Origin: DSSB01 sp046346845
GTDB lineage: Bacteria > UBA10199 > DSSB01
Reading direction: 5' to 3'
Length of the DNA: 64,000 nucleotides
NCBI GenBank assembly: GCA_046346845.1
Contig: JAXMHH010000002.1
Span: 124,001-188,000 of the forward strand
The notes beneath the pieces are model-generated. The model saw nothing but the letters and a program-made list of their open reading frames with translations, was not told the origin of the DNA and did no database searches. Made by a program: the position numbers and the translations under genes. Below are positions 34,130 through 42,307 of the stretch, in pieces; position 1 is the stretch's first letter, and every line of letters starts with the position of its first letter.

Positions 34130-35026
34130 ATGAAAAAAGCCCCGAAACCCTCCGCCCCCCAGCTGCGCTTCGGCTTCCCCAAGGGCAGCTTGCAGGACTC
34201 CACCTTCCGCCTCTTCGGCAAGGCGGGATACAAGGTCTCGGTGGGTTCCCGCAGCTACGTCCCCTCCGTGGACGATCCCGAGATCTCGGGCCTCCTGATC
34301 CGCTCCCAAGAAATGGCCCGCTACGTCCAAGACGAGGTCCTCGACGCGGGGATGTGCGGCCGCGACTGGGTTTTGGAAAACGACGCCGACGTGGTCGAGG
34401 TCTGCGAGCTGAAATATTCCAAGCAGACCAACCGGCCCATCCGCTGGGTGGTCTGCGTCCCCAACGATTCTCCCATCCAGAGCATCAAGCAGCTGAAGGG
34501 CAAGCGCATCGCCACCGAGCTGGTGGGCTTCACGCGGCGCTACCTCAAAAAGCACGGGGTGACGGCCAACGTCGAGTTCAGCTGGGGCGCCACCGAGGTG
34601 AAGCCGCCGGTCCTGGCCGACGCCATCGTCGAGCTGACCGAGACGGGCTCCTCGCTGCGGGCGAACAACCTGCGCATCCTCGAGACCATCCTCGAGTCGG
34701 TCACCGTGCTGATCGCCAACAAGAAGGCCTACAAAGACCCCTGGAAGCGTCAGAAGATCGAGAATATCGCCCTCCTGCTGCAGGGCGCCATCCTCGCCGA
34801 AGAAAAGGTGGGGCTGAAGATGAACGTCCCCAAGCGCAACTTGAGCGAGGTGCTGTCCAAGCTGCCGGCCCTCAACTCCCCCACGATCTCCCACCTGACC
34901 AATCAAGAATGGGTCAGCGTCGAGGTGATCCTCAACGAATCCGTGGTCCGCGACATCCTCCCCGAGATCAAGCGGGCGGGCGCCTCGGGGATCGTGGAAT
35001 ACCCCTTGAATAAAGTAATCCCCTGA
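34130..35026 (+). CDS. hisG: ATP phosphoribosyltransferase, long form
   Basis: HisG joins ATP and PRPP in the first step of histidine biosynthesis. At 298 residues it is the long, hexameric form with a C-terminal histidine-feedback domain, so no HisZ is needed. Motifs include the start LRFGFPKGSLQDSTFRLF, the DAGMCGRDWVLEN segment, IATELVGFTRRYLK, and the PRPP-binding region ADAIVELTETGSSLRANNLR. The C-terminal domain (about 215-298) includes NVPKRNLSEVLSKLPALNSPT. No other his genes are nearby, so it is separated from the rest of the pathway. Confidence 0.97.
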   Translation: MKKAPKPSAPQLRFGFPKGSLQDSTFRLFGKAGYKVSVGSRSYVPSVDDPEISGLLIRSQEMARYVQDEVLDAGMCGRDWVLENDADVVEVCELKYSKQTNRPIRWVVCVPNDSPIQSIKQLKGKRIATELVGFTRRYLKKHGVTANVEFSWGATEVKPPVLADAIVELTETGSSLRANNLRILETILESVTVLIANKKAYKDPWKRQKIENIALLLQGAILAEEKVGLKMNVPKRNLSEVLSKLPALNSPTISHLTNQEWVSVEVILNESVVRDILPEIKRAGASGIVEYPLNKVIP

Positions 35027-35103
35027 CGCGCGCCTCGGCCGGCCTAGTTCCTTGACAGGGCCGCGCGGAAGCCGTTAGGAATTATGCGATAAGGTGTTGA
35101 TCG

Positions 35104-35535
35104 ATGTCCGAAAATCCTGAAGCCAAAACCGAAGCTGCCGCCGACCCCAATGCCTGGCTGCCCAATTTCACCCTGCCCCAGGCCGCCGAGGGCAAAGAGG
35201 TGCTGGTCGCCTCCTGCCCCCCGGAGGAGGAATACAAAAAGGTCAAGCTGAAGAAAAAGCCCAAGACAGTCGCGGTGGTCGATGAAGATTCCTGCGTGGG
35301 CTGCGAGTACTGCGTCCACGTCTGTCCCATCCCCAACTGCCTGGCCCTCGTCTCCCGCGAGCCAAACCCGGCCCAGATCGAGACCACCTGCGTGGTCAAC
35401 GAGGATACCTGCATCGCCTGCCGCAATTGCGAAACGGCCTGTCCCTACGACGCCATCCACGTGGTCAAACGGGAGGAGATCGAGCAGTGGAAGCACTCGG
35501 TCAACCTGCCCAGACTCGCGGTGGGCGAAGAATAA
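35104..35535 (+). CDS. 2[4Fe-4S] ferredoxin-like protein
   Basis: A 143-residue protein. Two classical clusters are encoded: Cys64, 67, 70 and 74 in CVGCEYCVHVCP, and Cys103, 106, 109 and 113 in CIACRNCETACP. Four further residues of the first motif (IPNC) add an extra Cys. A 55-residue N-terminal extension contains another Cys (ASCPPEEE) and a Lys-rich segment (KKVKLKKKPK). It is cytoplasmic and probably carries electrons for an oxidoreductase encoded elsewhere. It stands alone between hisG and a terminator. Confidence 0.92.
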   Translation: MSENPEAKTEAAADPNAWLPNFTLPQAAEGKEVLVASCPPEEEYKKVKLKKKPKTVAVVDEDSCVGCEYCVHVCPIPNCLALVSREPNPAQIETTCVVNEDTCIACRNCETACPYDAIHVVKREEIEQWKHSVNLPRLAVGEE

Positions 35536-35638
35536 GTATTTGATTTTATTGAAAGATGAATATTATCGCGAAAAACTTCGCAACGGATCGTCGGAGCTCT
35601 CGATAATAAGTACAGAATTCCAAAACGATCCTCCTTTT

Positions 35639-35670
35639 AAAGGGCCCCTCCGGGGGCCCTTTAAGTTTTT
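35639..35670 (+). terminator. terminator after the ferredoxin gene
   Basis: A 10-bp stem AAAGGGCCCC/GGGGCCCTTT (35639-35648 with 35653-35662) with a 4-base loop. AAGTTTTT follows on the plus strand. It could also help stop the convergent minus-strand transcript. Confidence 0.82.
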
Positions 35671-36142
35671 AAGCCCCACCCTTCTTTTTCAAGGCGAGCG
35701 TCTCTAAATACAGGTCCGGCTGGCACTCCCCCTCCTCCTCCACGCGGGTAAGGGCCGGGACATAGGTGCTGCTCTTGGTCGGGCTGAGCCACCGGCCGTC
35801 GGGGGACTTCACGTAGTACTGAAACTTCACGCTGCGCGGATACCAAAACATCATCGGGATAAAGAGGTCGCCAGGGCCCCGCTCCCGATAGCCGACAATC
35901 TGGATCTGAAACTCCTTCGCCCCCAGCGGCAGGTTGACCTTGAGATAGACGGGATGCCGCTGGAAATTGAGCTGGTAGGCCAGCGTCAATTCGAGGGGCC
36001 GCTTCGAAGGGTAGCCTTCGGGGGTCTCGATCGCGCCGTGCAGGCGGATGGTCTGGCAGGACTCCTCGTAGAAATTCGCCCGTCCCTGGAGCGGCGCCAG
36101 GGCCATCGCCCCCCAGAGGATGATTCCAAGCCAAGCCCGCAT
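35669..36142 (-). CDS. secreted protein, second of a tandem paralogous pair
   Basis: A 157-residue protein from the ATG at 36142; the longer frame from 36520 runs antisense to sense in the neighbouring gene. It has a signal peptide (cleavage near GRA). The mature region is beta-rich: SCQTIRLHGAIETP, LTLAYQLNFQ, VNLPLGAKEFQI, LFIPMMFWYPRSVKFQYY, then PDGRWLSPTKSSTYVP. The same blocks occur in order in the gene directly upstream (CQWLRLSGRLERP, TVPYRLPEQ-like, NVPIAKDHFFFV, VFVPPMFFFSERIEFQYF, DRRWRSDLQTSVYHP). The two genes are 2 bases apart. Function unknown. Confidence 0.75.
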   Translation of the reverse strand: MRAWLGIILWGAMALAPLQGRANFYEESCQTIRLHGAIETPEGYPSKRPLELTLAYQLNFQRHPVYLKVNLPLGAKEFQIQIVGYRERGPGDLFIPMMFWYPRSVKFQYYVKSPDGRWLSPTKSSTYVPALTRVEEEGECQPDLYLETLALKKKGGA

Positions 36143-36144
36143 GT

Positions 36145-36627
36145 TCAATGCTCCTTCAAGGTCAAGGCGCCCAGATCGAGCGCCGTCTGGCAGAGGACCT
36201 GCCCGTCCTGCTTGATGCGTTCCGGGTGGTAGACGCTCGTCTGCAGGTCGCTGCGCCACCGGCGGTCGGCGCTGGTGGCGAAATACTGGAACTCGATCCG
36301 TTCCGAAAAGAAAAACATCGGCGGAACGAAGACCACTCCCTGGATACGCTGGTCGAAACCGGAGAGCACGAAGAAAAAATGATCTTTGGCGATGGGGACG
36401 TTGGTCAGCAAGGTCGCCGGCACCTTTTGCTCGGGCAGCCGATAGGTGACGGTCAGCAGCCAAGGCTCGCCGGCGGGGATGGCCGCGGGGCGCTCGAGGC
36501 GACCGCTCAGGCGCAGCCATTGGCAGGCGGGGCCGTAGTCATCCCAAGGAAAACTCCGCGCCTCCGCACCCGGGCCGCAGCACCAACACAGCATCACAAG
36601 CAGCCAAAGATGTCTCGCCCTGCCCAT
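36145..36627 (-). CDS. secreted protein, first of a tandem paralogous pair
   Basis: A 160-residue protein from the ATG at 36627, divergent from apaH. It has an N-terminal signal peptide with a Cys-rich hydrophobic core (LWLLVMLCWCCGPGAEA). Beta-rich blocks parallel those of the downstream paralogue, including FFFSERIEFQYFATSADRRW. A conserved Cys pair frames the domain (PACQWL and VLCQTAL), as in the paralogue (ESCQTI and GECQPDL), so a structural disulfide is likely. The fold is probably a small periplasmic beta-sandwich. Confidence 0.75.
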   Translation of the reverse strand: MGRARHLWLLVMLCWCCGPGAEARSFPWDDYGPACQWLRLSGRLERPAAIPAGEPWLLTVTYRLPEQKVPATLLTNVPIAKDHFFFVLSGFDQRIQGVVFVPPMFFFSERIEFQYFATSADRRWRSDLQTSVYHPERIKQDGQVLCQTALDLGALTLKEH

Positions 36628-36657
36628 CCCGAATATCCTATATAGAGTGTTCGGCTT

Positions 36658-37473
36658 ATGTCCACTTATGCCATCGGCGACATCCAAGGCTGTTTTCTGA
36701 CCCTGCAAAGGCTGTTGGAAGAGATTCGATTCGATCCCCATCAAGACCGACTATGGTTGGTCGGCGACTTGGTGAACCGAGGGCCTCGTTCCCTCGAGGT
36801 CCTGCGCTGGGCTCGCGGCCTCGGCGACCGGGTCGTCGCGGTCCTGGGCAATCACGACCTGCACCTGCTTGCCCGCGCGGCGGGTGTGACGGGCCCCAAG
36901 GCCCGCGACAGCCTCGAGCCGGTCTTGCAGGCCCCGGACCGCGAAGACCTGCTGGCCTGGCTGCGCGGGCTCCCCCTCTTTCATCGCGAGGGCGACTACG
37001 CCCTGGTGCACGGCGGCCTCGACCCCTCCTGGGACTTGCGGGAAGCGGAGGCCAGGGCCCGGGAGGCCGAGTCCGAATTGCGCGGGAAAAACGTTGCCGC
37101 GAACCTCGCCGCCATCTATGCGGGGCATCCCGAGCGCTGGGAGCCGGACTCCCGAGGCACCGAACGCATCCGCGCCATCTTGCATATCTTCACCCGCATC
37201 CGCGTCTGCCGCCCGGACGGGGCCCTCGATTTCCAGTTCAAGGGGCCGCCCGAGGCCGCGCCTCAAGGTTACCGCCCCTGGTACGAAGCGCCCCTGCACC
37301 GGCGATCCCAGGCCACCTTCGTGTTCGGCCACTGGGCGGCCCTGGGCCTTCGCCTGATGCCAGGGGCCCTGGCCCTGGACAGCGGCTGCGTCTGGGGCAA
37401 ATCGCTGAGCGCCCTCCGCCTGGAAGACCGCGCCCTCTTTCAAGTCCCCTGTCTCGACCTCACCATTTCTTAA
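36658..37473 (+). CDS. apaH: bis(5'-nucleosyl)-tetraphosphatase, symmetrical
   Basis: ApaH hydrolyses Ap4A to two ADP and also acts on NpnN-capped RNA ends. The 271-residue protein has the calcineurin-like metallophosphoesterase motifs in order: YAIGDIQGC at the start, WLVGDLVNRGPRS (about 35-47), VLGNHDLHLL (about 62-71), VHGGLDPSW (about 118), and the C-terminal FGHWAALG and LDSGCVWGKSLSALRL. These closely follow the enterobacterial enzyme. The ATG at 36658 directly follows the divergent promoter region. Confidence 0.96.
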   Translation: MSTYAIGDIQGCFLTLQRLLEEIRFDPHQDRLWLVGDLVNRGPRSLEVLRWARGLGDRVVAVLGNHDLHLLARAAGVTGPKARDSLEPVLQAPDREDLLAWLRGLPLFHREGDYALVHGGLDPSWDLREAEARAREAESELRGKNVAANLAAIYAGHPERWEPDSRGTERIRAILHIFTRIRVCRPDGALDFQFKGPPEAAPQGYRPWYEAPLHRRSQATFVFGHWAALGLRLMPGALALDSGCVWGKSLSALRLEDRALFQVPCLDLTIS

Positions 37474-37555
37474 AGATGAAAAAGGCCGCCGCGAGGATGC
37501 AGCCGAAGCCGACCGCGTAGCAGCTCAATAAATTCCTTTTGGCCTTTTTTCCCAA
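37460..37555 (-). CDS. possible 31-residue single-span membrane protein
   Basis: A TTG at 37555, with GGAG about 9 bases before it, opens a short frame with a basic N-terminus (GKKAKRN), one hydrophobic span (LSCYAVGFGCILAAAFFIF) and a basic end (KKW). Its codons match the genomic preference for C/G in the third position. It overlaps the 3' end of apaH by 14 bases, antisense. It would be a typical small bacterial membrane protein, but at this length chance is not excluded. Confidence 0.3.
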   Translation of the reverse strand: MGKKAKRNLLSCYAVGFGCILAAAFFIFKKW

Positions 37556-37612
37556 ATTTGCTAGCTCCGGCCATTCCCTAAGGTTTCGCTCATCCTGTTT
37601 CGAGGAGGTTCT

Positions 37613-38482
37613 ATGCCCATCACCGTGAAGGAATGCATCGCCGAGATCCTCGGCACCTTCATCCTGGTCTTCTTCGGCGACATGGCGGTCCACATGGCAG
37701 TACACACCGGGGGCGCGGACCTCTGGGGCGTCTCCAGTCTCTGGGGTCTCGCGGTGGTGATGGCCTGCTACGCCGTGGGTCCCGTCTCCGGCGCCCATCT
37801 CAACCCGGCGGTGACCTTAGCGATGGCCTGCTACCGCGGTTTTTCCTGGAAAAAGGTGATTCCCTACATCGTCAGCCAGGTGATCGGGGCCTTTATCGCC
37901 GCCTCGCTCATCGCCTGCCTGTGGAGGGGCTTCGGGCCCGCACTGGCGGAGAAATTGGGCGTCGTGATCGGGCAGCCGGGATCCCAAAAAATGATGATGA
38001 TGTTCAGCTGCTTCTTCCCCAATCCCGGGATGGTGGGTGTGGACGCGGCCGCCTGGGCCAAGGTGACTCCCGGCACGGCCTTCACGGTCGAGGCGGCGGC
38101 CACGGGGATCTTGGTCTTCATGATCCTAGCCCTCACCGAGGACCGGCATGAAGGCGCCCCCAAGTCCAACCTGGTCACCTGGTTCATCGGCCTCCTGGTG
38201 GCCGCCTTGGTTGGTATCTCCGCCCCACTCACCATGACCTGCCTCAACCCCGCCCGCGATTTCGGACCTCGCCTCTTCGCCTACCTGCAGGGCTATGGCT
38301 CCATCGCCTTCCCCGGCCCGCGCGGGGTAGAGTGGTGGCTTTACATTGTAGCGCCCATCGCCGGCGCCCTGATCGGCGGGGCGATCTACGAATTGGCGCT
38401 CCGCCCCCTCTTCGGCCGCGTCGACCTGAAGGTCGACCAGGGCCTCGACCTGCCGAAGGGCGGCAGCAATGTGAAGGCCTGA
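37613..38482 (+). CDS. glpF: glycerol facilitator-type aquaglyceroporin
   Basis: A 289-residue MIP-family channel with six membrane spans. The NPA boxes are HLNPAVT (Asn64) and CLNPARDFGPR (about 212). The Asp after the second NPAR (NPARD) is the classic GlpF mark that separates glycerol facilitators from aquaporins. Relative to GlpF of E. coli it is slightly longer, owing to a loop with a Met-rich stretch (QKMMMMFSCFF). GAGGAGG precedes the ATG. No glycerol kinase lies beside it. A second MIP channel (aqpZ type) lies at 45827. Confidence 0.93.
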   Translation: MPITVKECIAEILGTFILVFFGDMAVHMAVHTGGADLWGVSSLWGLAVVMACYAVGPVSGAHLNPAVTLAMACYRGFSWKKVIPYIVSQVIGAFIAASLIACLWRGFGPALAEKLGVVIGQPGSQKMMMMFSCFFPNPGMVGVDAAAWAKVTPGTAFTVEAAATGILVFMILALTEDRHEGAPKSNLVTWFIGLLVAALVGISAPLTMTCLNPARDFGPRLFAYLQGYGSIAFPGPRGVEWWLYIVAPIAGALIGGAIYELALRPLFGRVDLKVDQGLDLPKGGSNVKA

Positions 38483-38614
38483 GGACCCGTCAAATAGTTC
38501 TCATTTGGGGAAGAAAGGCGGCCTCCCGGCAAAGCGCCACTTGGGCCCCATTCCGTTAAGACATATAATTTATTGAAATTATTAAATTAATTTTAAGATC
38601 TCACCCTTCCAACT

Positions 38615-38630
38615 TGGCACAATTACTGCT
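38615..38630 (+). promoter_or_regulatory. sigma-54-type promoter (-24/-12)
   Basis: TGGCACAATTACTGCT at 38615-38630 fits TGGCACG-N4-TTGCW with exact GG-to-GC spacing and two mismatches. A start about 12 bases after the GC would give a leader of roughly 28 nt that includes the AGGAGG of the next gene. The 45 bases upstream are strongly AT-rich, which suits binding of a bendable activator region. Confidence 0.7.
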
Positions 38631-38668
38631 TATTCTCCAGAAGCCGATTTGGCCTTCAGGAGGATCTT

Positions 38669-39037
38669 ATGACGTCTGCCCAACGCATCCCCAGCGCCCT
38701 GGCCCACTCCCTGCTCCGACTGGATCGCGAAACCTCGGACCCCTGTCTGGAGGGAGAGAATGGTTGCGAGGGAGGTACGGAAGGCGGCGCCGCGCAACCC
38801 CAGGGCTCCAGCTTTACCCTCGTCTCCGGAGTGAACAGCGCCCCCTGCTTCCGGCCGCCCGGCCATCCCTTGCAGAGCCGGAAGACGCTGGTGCCCCTCA
38901 AGAATTCCGGCCGGACCGAAGCGGCCCATCCCGAGCTGGATAATCCCGCGGATACCCCGGACCGGCTGGATCATCTCAAGCGCGGCTTTGAGTTCATGTT
39001 TGAAGGCCCTCGCCCTCGCACCAACCTCCAGATCTAA
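38669..39037 (+). CDS. small hypothetical protein behind a sigma-54-type promoter
   Basis: A 122-residue protein; AGGAGG seven bases upstream of the ATG makes it a genuine gene. It has no signal peptide or membrane span. The sequence is polar and Pro/Gly-rich in the middle (EGENGCEGGTEGGAAQPQG), with two or three cysteines and a charged C-terminal part (TPDRLDHLKRGFEFMFEGPRPR). It looks partly disordered. I recognise no family. Its dedicated sigma-54-like promoter implies conditional expression (nitrogen, stress or development). Confidence 0.72.
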   Translation: MTSAQRIPSALAHSLLRLDRETSDPCLEGENGCEGGTEGGAAQPQGSSFTLVSGVNSAPCFRPPGHPLQSRKTLVPLKNSGRTEAAHPELDNPADTPDRLDHLKRGFEFMFEGPRPRTNLQI

Positions 39038-39061
39038 ATCCTAGATCGATCCAACTATTCC

Positions 39062-40498
39062 TCAAGCTCGACGGGTGCGGCGCAGGAGGAAGAGCCCCAT
39101 CAGAGCAAAGGCCAGGCCGCTTCCCCAAGTCATGGGTCCCGCCTGCGAACCGCCGTGCAGGCCGCAGGACCAGCCGCCGCCCTGGGCCCCGAATTCGCCC
39201 GGGATTATCCCTTTTGCGCTCGGTGAGGCCGAGGGCGCCGGGGTCGCAATCGTCCCGTCGCCCGGTTGCGGGTCAGGATCCGGTGGAAAAACGGGATTCG
39301 CCAAATCCTGCGCGCCGCCGAATCCAGGCTTGTCCTCGGGCCCCAGGAGCTTCCCTCCCCCGACCGCGAGCTTGGTGAACAATTCGATCCTCAGCACCTC
39401 TCCAGACTGCACGACGTAATTCTTCCCCTCCGGAAGTCCGAAGGCCAGGCCCGCACCGGAACTCTGGTAACCGGCCGCCCCGCCCTTCGAGACGATCGCC
39501 ACAGTCGAATCCTCTCGCAAGCTGATCGGCTCCTCCTCGTTGATTTGGATGCTGTGCAGGGGGCGCTCCGGGGAGAGCCTGGAAAGGAGCAGCAAAGAAC
39601 CCTGGTTCGCCTCCGTCGCGGCGCAGGCGAAATCCTGGCCGGCCTCGCCGCCCCGAATGCGAAGAACGTCGCCGGGCCGCAGCTTCCGCTTGAAGCTGCC
39701 GTCGCCCTGCGGACCGACCTCGAACTCCGCAGTGAAGGTGAGCTCGCCGACGACCTCGCCTTGGCCAAGGGCCGGCCCCCGCCGCTGGAGTTCCGCAAGG
39801 TGGTAGAGCAACTTCCCGTCGCTCGCCAAGAATTTGTGGGCCGGCGGGGGCTCGGCCAGGATTTCGAGAGATTTCCCCGGGGCGAGCCGCAGGGTCACCG
39901 CGGTATCGGCATCGATCAGGTGAGCGGCGTTGCCGGCGGCCAAGCGGTAGGAGACCTTGCCGTCGTAGGCGGCCAGGCTCAGGCCCTGATCCAGATTGAT
40001 CTTGGCCAGGCTCCCCTCCAGCTCTCCGGGCAGGCTGACGCTCAGGCCGCGCGCGGCGCAAGCCTTTCCGCCACCCTTGCCCTGGGCTAACCCTGGGGCC
40101 GGCCCGTCGCCGTCGCTGCACTGTCGATAGTTAAATCCCTCGTAGTTCACCAATCGGACCAAGAGGCCGCCGGCGGCGCGGCGTTCCACCAGCAGCCAGG
40201 CATCCTGGGCCCCGCTGCCTCCGGTGGTGTTGCGCAGCACCGCGCGGTCTCCCGGCTGCAGCGTCCGCTCGATCGGCAGTTCGATCCCGCCTCCCGAGAA
40301 CTGATAATCGGGGACGAAGCTCAACTTGGGCGCCTCCTTGGCGCCCAGTCCTGCTTGAACGGAGAGCCCTGCGCCCTCATAGACGGCGAAGGGCCCCTCG
40401 TTCTTTTTTCCGGCCTGACTGGGAACGGCCCAAAACAAAGAAATCAGGGCCAGGGCGACGAACAGGGTCTTTGGGAAACAATTTCGGCGATGGGACAT
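39062..40498 (-). CDS. surface protein with MYXO-CTERM-like sorting tail
   Basis: A 478-residue protein with a signal peptide (cleavage after SQA, residue 29). The long mature region is beta-rich, with repeated LxPGDxxxLR turns (LQPGDRAVLRN, LRPGDVLRIRG, QSGEVLRIEL) and a Pro-rich linker (DPDPQPGDG). The tail has a Cys (about 445, in WSCGLHGG), one membrane span (WGSGLAFALMGLFLLR) and a basic end RRTRRA. That is the Cys-span-Arg layout of MYXO-CTERM, a signal proposed to be cleaved by a CPBP-type sortase and lipid-anchored. Function unknown. Confidence 0.8.
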   Translation of the reverse strand: MSHRRNCFPKTLFVALALISLFWAVPSQAGKKNEGPFAVYEGAGLSVQAGLGAKEAPKLSFVPDYQFSGGGIELPIERTLQPGDRAVLRNTTGGSGAQDAWLLVERRAAGGLLVRLVNYEGFNYRQCSDGDGPAPGLAQGKGGGKACAARGLSVSLPGELEGSLAKINLDQGLSLAAYDGKVSYRLAAGNAAHLIDADTAVTLRLAPGKSLEILAEPPPAHKFLASDGKLLYHLAELQRRGPALGQGEVVGELTFTAEFEVGPQGDGSFKRKLRPGDVLRIRGGEAGQDFACAATEANQGSLLLLSRLSPERPLHSIQINEEEPISLREDSTVAIVSKGGAAGYQSSGAGLAFGLPEGKNYVVQSGEVLRIELFTKLAVGGGKLLGPEDKPGFGGAQDLANPVFPPDPDPQPGDGTIATPAPSASPSAKGIIPGEFGAQGGGWSCGLHGGSQAGPMTWGSGLAFALMGLFLLRRTRRA

Positions 40499-40661
40499 AA
40501 AGCCTCCTTCTCAATGGCGAGCGGAGGAAAATGCAGCGGGCATGCCAGGGCCCAGGGGGGTGGACTCCCTTGAAAAGCTTGGGAAATCAAAAAGCAGAGT
40601 CTCCCGAAGCGAGGTCCGGGGCCCTAGAATGAGAAATTTCGTGAAGGGATTCTCCTCCCGG

Positions 40662-41174
40662 TCAAGACCGGCGCCGGAACCAGGCGCCGAGCGACAGGGG
40701 CAGGAATAACCAGAACCAGGAGCCGGAGGCATTCCATCCCCCCAAGGAGCAGCCGCCGTTAGCGGGGGCCGTGGCCTCGCCCAGGAAGCGCACATTGATG
40801 GAAGAGGCCGGCTGATTGTTGGGGGTGAAGGAAACGCCGGCGGAGGCCGTAATCGAGGTTATCGGGGCGAAGGTCACCGCCATGGTACAATCCCCCTGCG
40901 GAGGCAGGGTGGGATTTTCGCTGCCGCAAGGCATGGACCCGCCATTGACGTCGATGTCGAAGACGGCGTCACCACTGGCGGAAAATCCCGTAATCGGGAG
41001 GTCCGCGCTCGTCAAATTGCTTAAGGTAAAGACCTGGGTGGCGCTGCTCCCCGCCTCAATCGTCCCGAAATCGATCAGCACGGGCTGGATATCCAAGAGG
41101 GCCACGGCTTGGGCATGCAAACGGGGCGCAAACAAGAGGCAGGAAAAGAGGCAAAGGGTCGAAATTTTTTTCAT
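40662..41174 (-). CDS. choice-of-anchor D domain protein with MYXO-CTERM-like tail
   Basis: GGGGG before the ATG at 41174 sets the start. The 170-residue protein has a signal peptide (cleavage near LHA). One Ig-like ASH/choice-of-anchor D domain (about 24-130) includes PVLIDFGTIEAGSSATQVF and DCTMAVTFAP. The tail contains GGCSLGG (Cys142), one span (WFWLFLPLSLGAWF) and RRRS. It is one of the shortest possible surface-anchored proteins of this type. The divergent SDR gene starts 63 bases away. Confidence 0.83.
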   Translation of the reverse strand: MKKISTLCLFSCLLFAPRLHAQAVALLDIQPVLIDFGTIEAGSSATQVFTLSNLTSADLPITGFSASGDAVFDIDVNGGSMPCGSENPTLPPQGDCTMAVTFAPITSITASAGVSFTPNNQPASSINVRFLGEATAPANGGCSLGGWNASGSWFWLFLPLSLGAWFRRRS

Positions 41175-41236
41175 AGCCCCCAGGTAACAAAGTCTTGCCG
41201 GATTTTCAAACAAGCATTTACATTAGCCCCGCTTTT

Positions 41237-42163
41237 ATGGAGCGAAGCCTGCAAAACCAGGTCGTACTGATCACCGGCGCCGGCGGGGGCCTGGGCCGGT
41301 GTCACGCCCTGTACTTGGCCGCCTTGGGCGCCAAGCTCGTGGTCAACGACTTGGGAACCGCGGTCGACGGCGGCGGCTCGGGCACGAGTCCCGCGGAGGA
41401 GACGGTGGCGGCGATTCGCCGCGCGGGCGGAGAGGCGGTCGCGGACGGCCACGGGGTCGAGACGATGGCGGGCGCCGCCGCGATGGTCGAGGCCGCGCTC
41501 CGCGCCTTCGGGGGCCTGCACGCGGTGGTCAACAACGCCGGCATCCTGCGCGACCGCAGCTTCGCCAAGCAAAGCGAGGAAGATTGGGAGCGGGTGCTCC
41601 AAGTGCACCTGACGGGATCCCGCAACGTCTGCCAGGCCGCCTGGCCCATTTTAGCCAAGCAAAACTACGGCCGCATCGTCTTGACGCTCAGCGCCTCCGG
41701 GCTCTACGGCAATTTCGGGCAGAGCAACTACGCCGCGGCAAAGGCTGGCCTGCTGGGGCTGATGCTGAGCCTCAAAGAGGAAGGGCTTCGCCACGGCATC
41801 AAGGTCAACGGCATCGCGCCCATGGCCCGCAGCCGGATGACCGAGGGCCTCCTGCCGCGGGAGCTGCTGGAACGCCTCGATCCCCGATTCGTCTCGCCCG
41901 TCGTCGCCTATTTGGTCGGCGCGGGCTGCGCGGTCAACGGCCAATGCTGGACCGTGGGGGCCGGCCGGGTCGCACGCGCGGCGGTCGTCGAGGGCGAAGG
42001 ATTCCGCTTCCCGGAGGCACCGGGCTTCAGCCCCGAGGACATTGCGGCCCATCTCTCCGAAATCGTCGCCTTGGATCAAGCCGAGCCGCTGGAAAACCTC
42101 CGTGCAGCCGCGCTCCGGCTTTTGAAAAATACTTCGCGAAAATTGCGGAACGGCGATTCTTAA
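41237..42163 (+). CDS. short-chain dehydrogenase, MFE-2 hydroxyacyl-CoA dehydrogenase-like
   Basis: A 308-residue protein with the Rossmann motif TGAGGGLGR (about 12-20), NNAGILRDRSF (the typical loop of bacterial and peroxisomal 3-hydroxyacyl-CoA dehydrogenases of the MFE-2 type), catalytic Ser about 152 (SASGLYG) and YAAAK (Tyr about 165, Lys 169). It probably oxidises 3-hydroxyacyl-CoA with NAD. The C-terminal 80 residues extend beyond a standard SDR. The ATG at 41237 replaces a longer unsupported reading. Its stop codon lies inside the target-site duplication of a MITE, and a degraded copy of its 3' end is found at 45062-45135. Confidence 0.88.
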   Translation: MERSLQNQVVLITGAGGGLGRCHALYLAALGAKLVVNDLGTAVDGGGSGTSPAEETVAAIRRAGGEAVADGHGVETMAGAAAMVEAALRAFGGLHAVVNNAGILRDRSFAKQSEEDWERVLQVHLTGSRNVCQAAWPILAKQNYGRIVLTLSASGLYGNFGQSNYAAAKAGLLGLMLSLKEEGLRHGIKVNGIAPMARSRMTEGLLPRELLERLDPRFVSPVVAYLVGAGCAVNGQCWTVGAGRVARAAVVEGEGFRFPEAPGFSPEDIAAHLSEIVALDQAEPLENLRAAALRLLKNTSRKLRNGDS

Positions 42164-42302
42164 CAGGCTGTTGAAAAACCACCGGTGGTTGGGCCAAGCC
42201 GCCAAAGGCGGATTGGCGGACCCCAAAAATCCAAAGGATTTTTGGGCGGTGAATGGGGCCGGATTCATTCCGGTGGGAATAAGATCAGGTTTCCAACAGC
42301 CT
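42164..42302. mobile_element. MITE-like element with inverted termini and 5-bp target duplication
   Basis: The left end AGGCTGTTGAAAAACC (42165-42180) is mirrored by GGTTTCCAACAGCCT (42288-42302). The flanking duplicated target is CTTAA at 42159-42163 and 42303-42307. Inside are further hairpins, including AACCACCGGTGGTT, GCCGCCAAAGGCGG and CCAAAAATCCAAAGGATTTTTGG. It holds no transposase and no gene. The second copy of this locus (near 45135) has the uninterrupted site, so this is an insertion in the first copy. Confidence 0.87.
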
Positions 42303-42307
42303 CTTAA

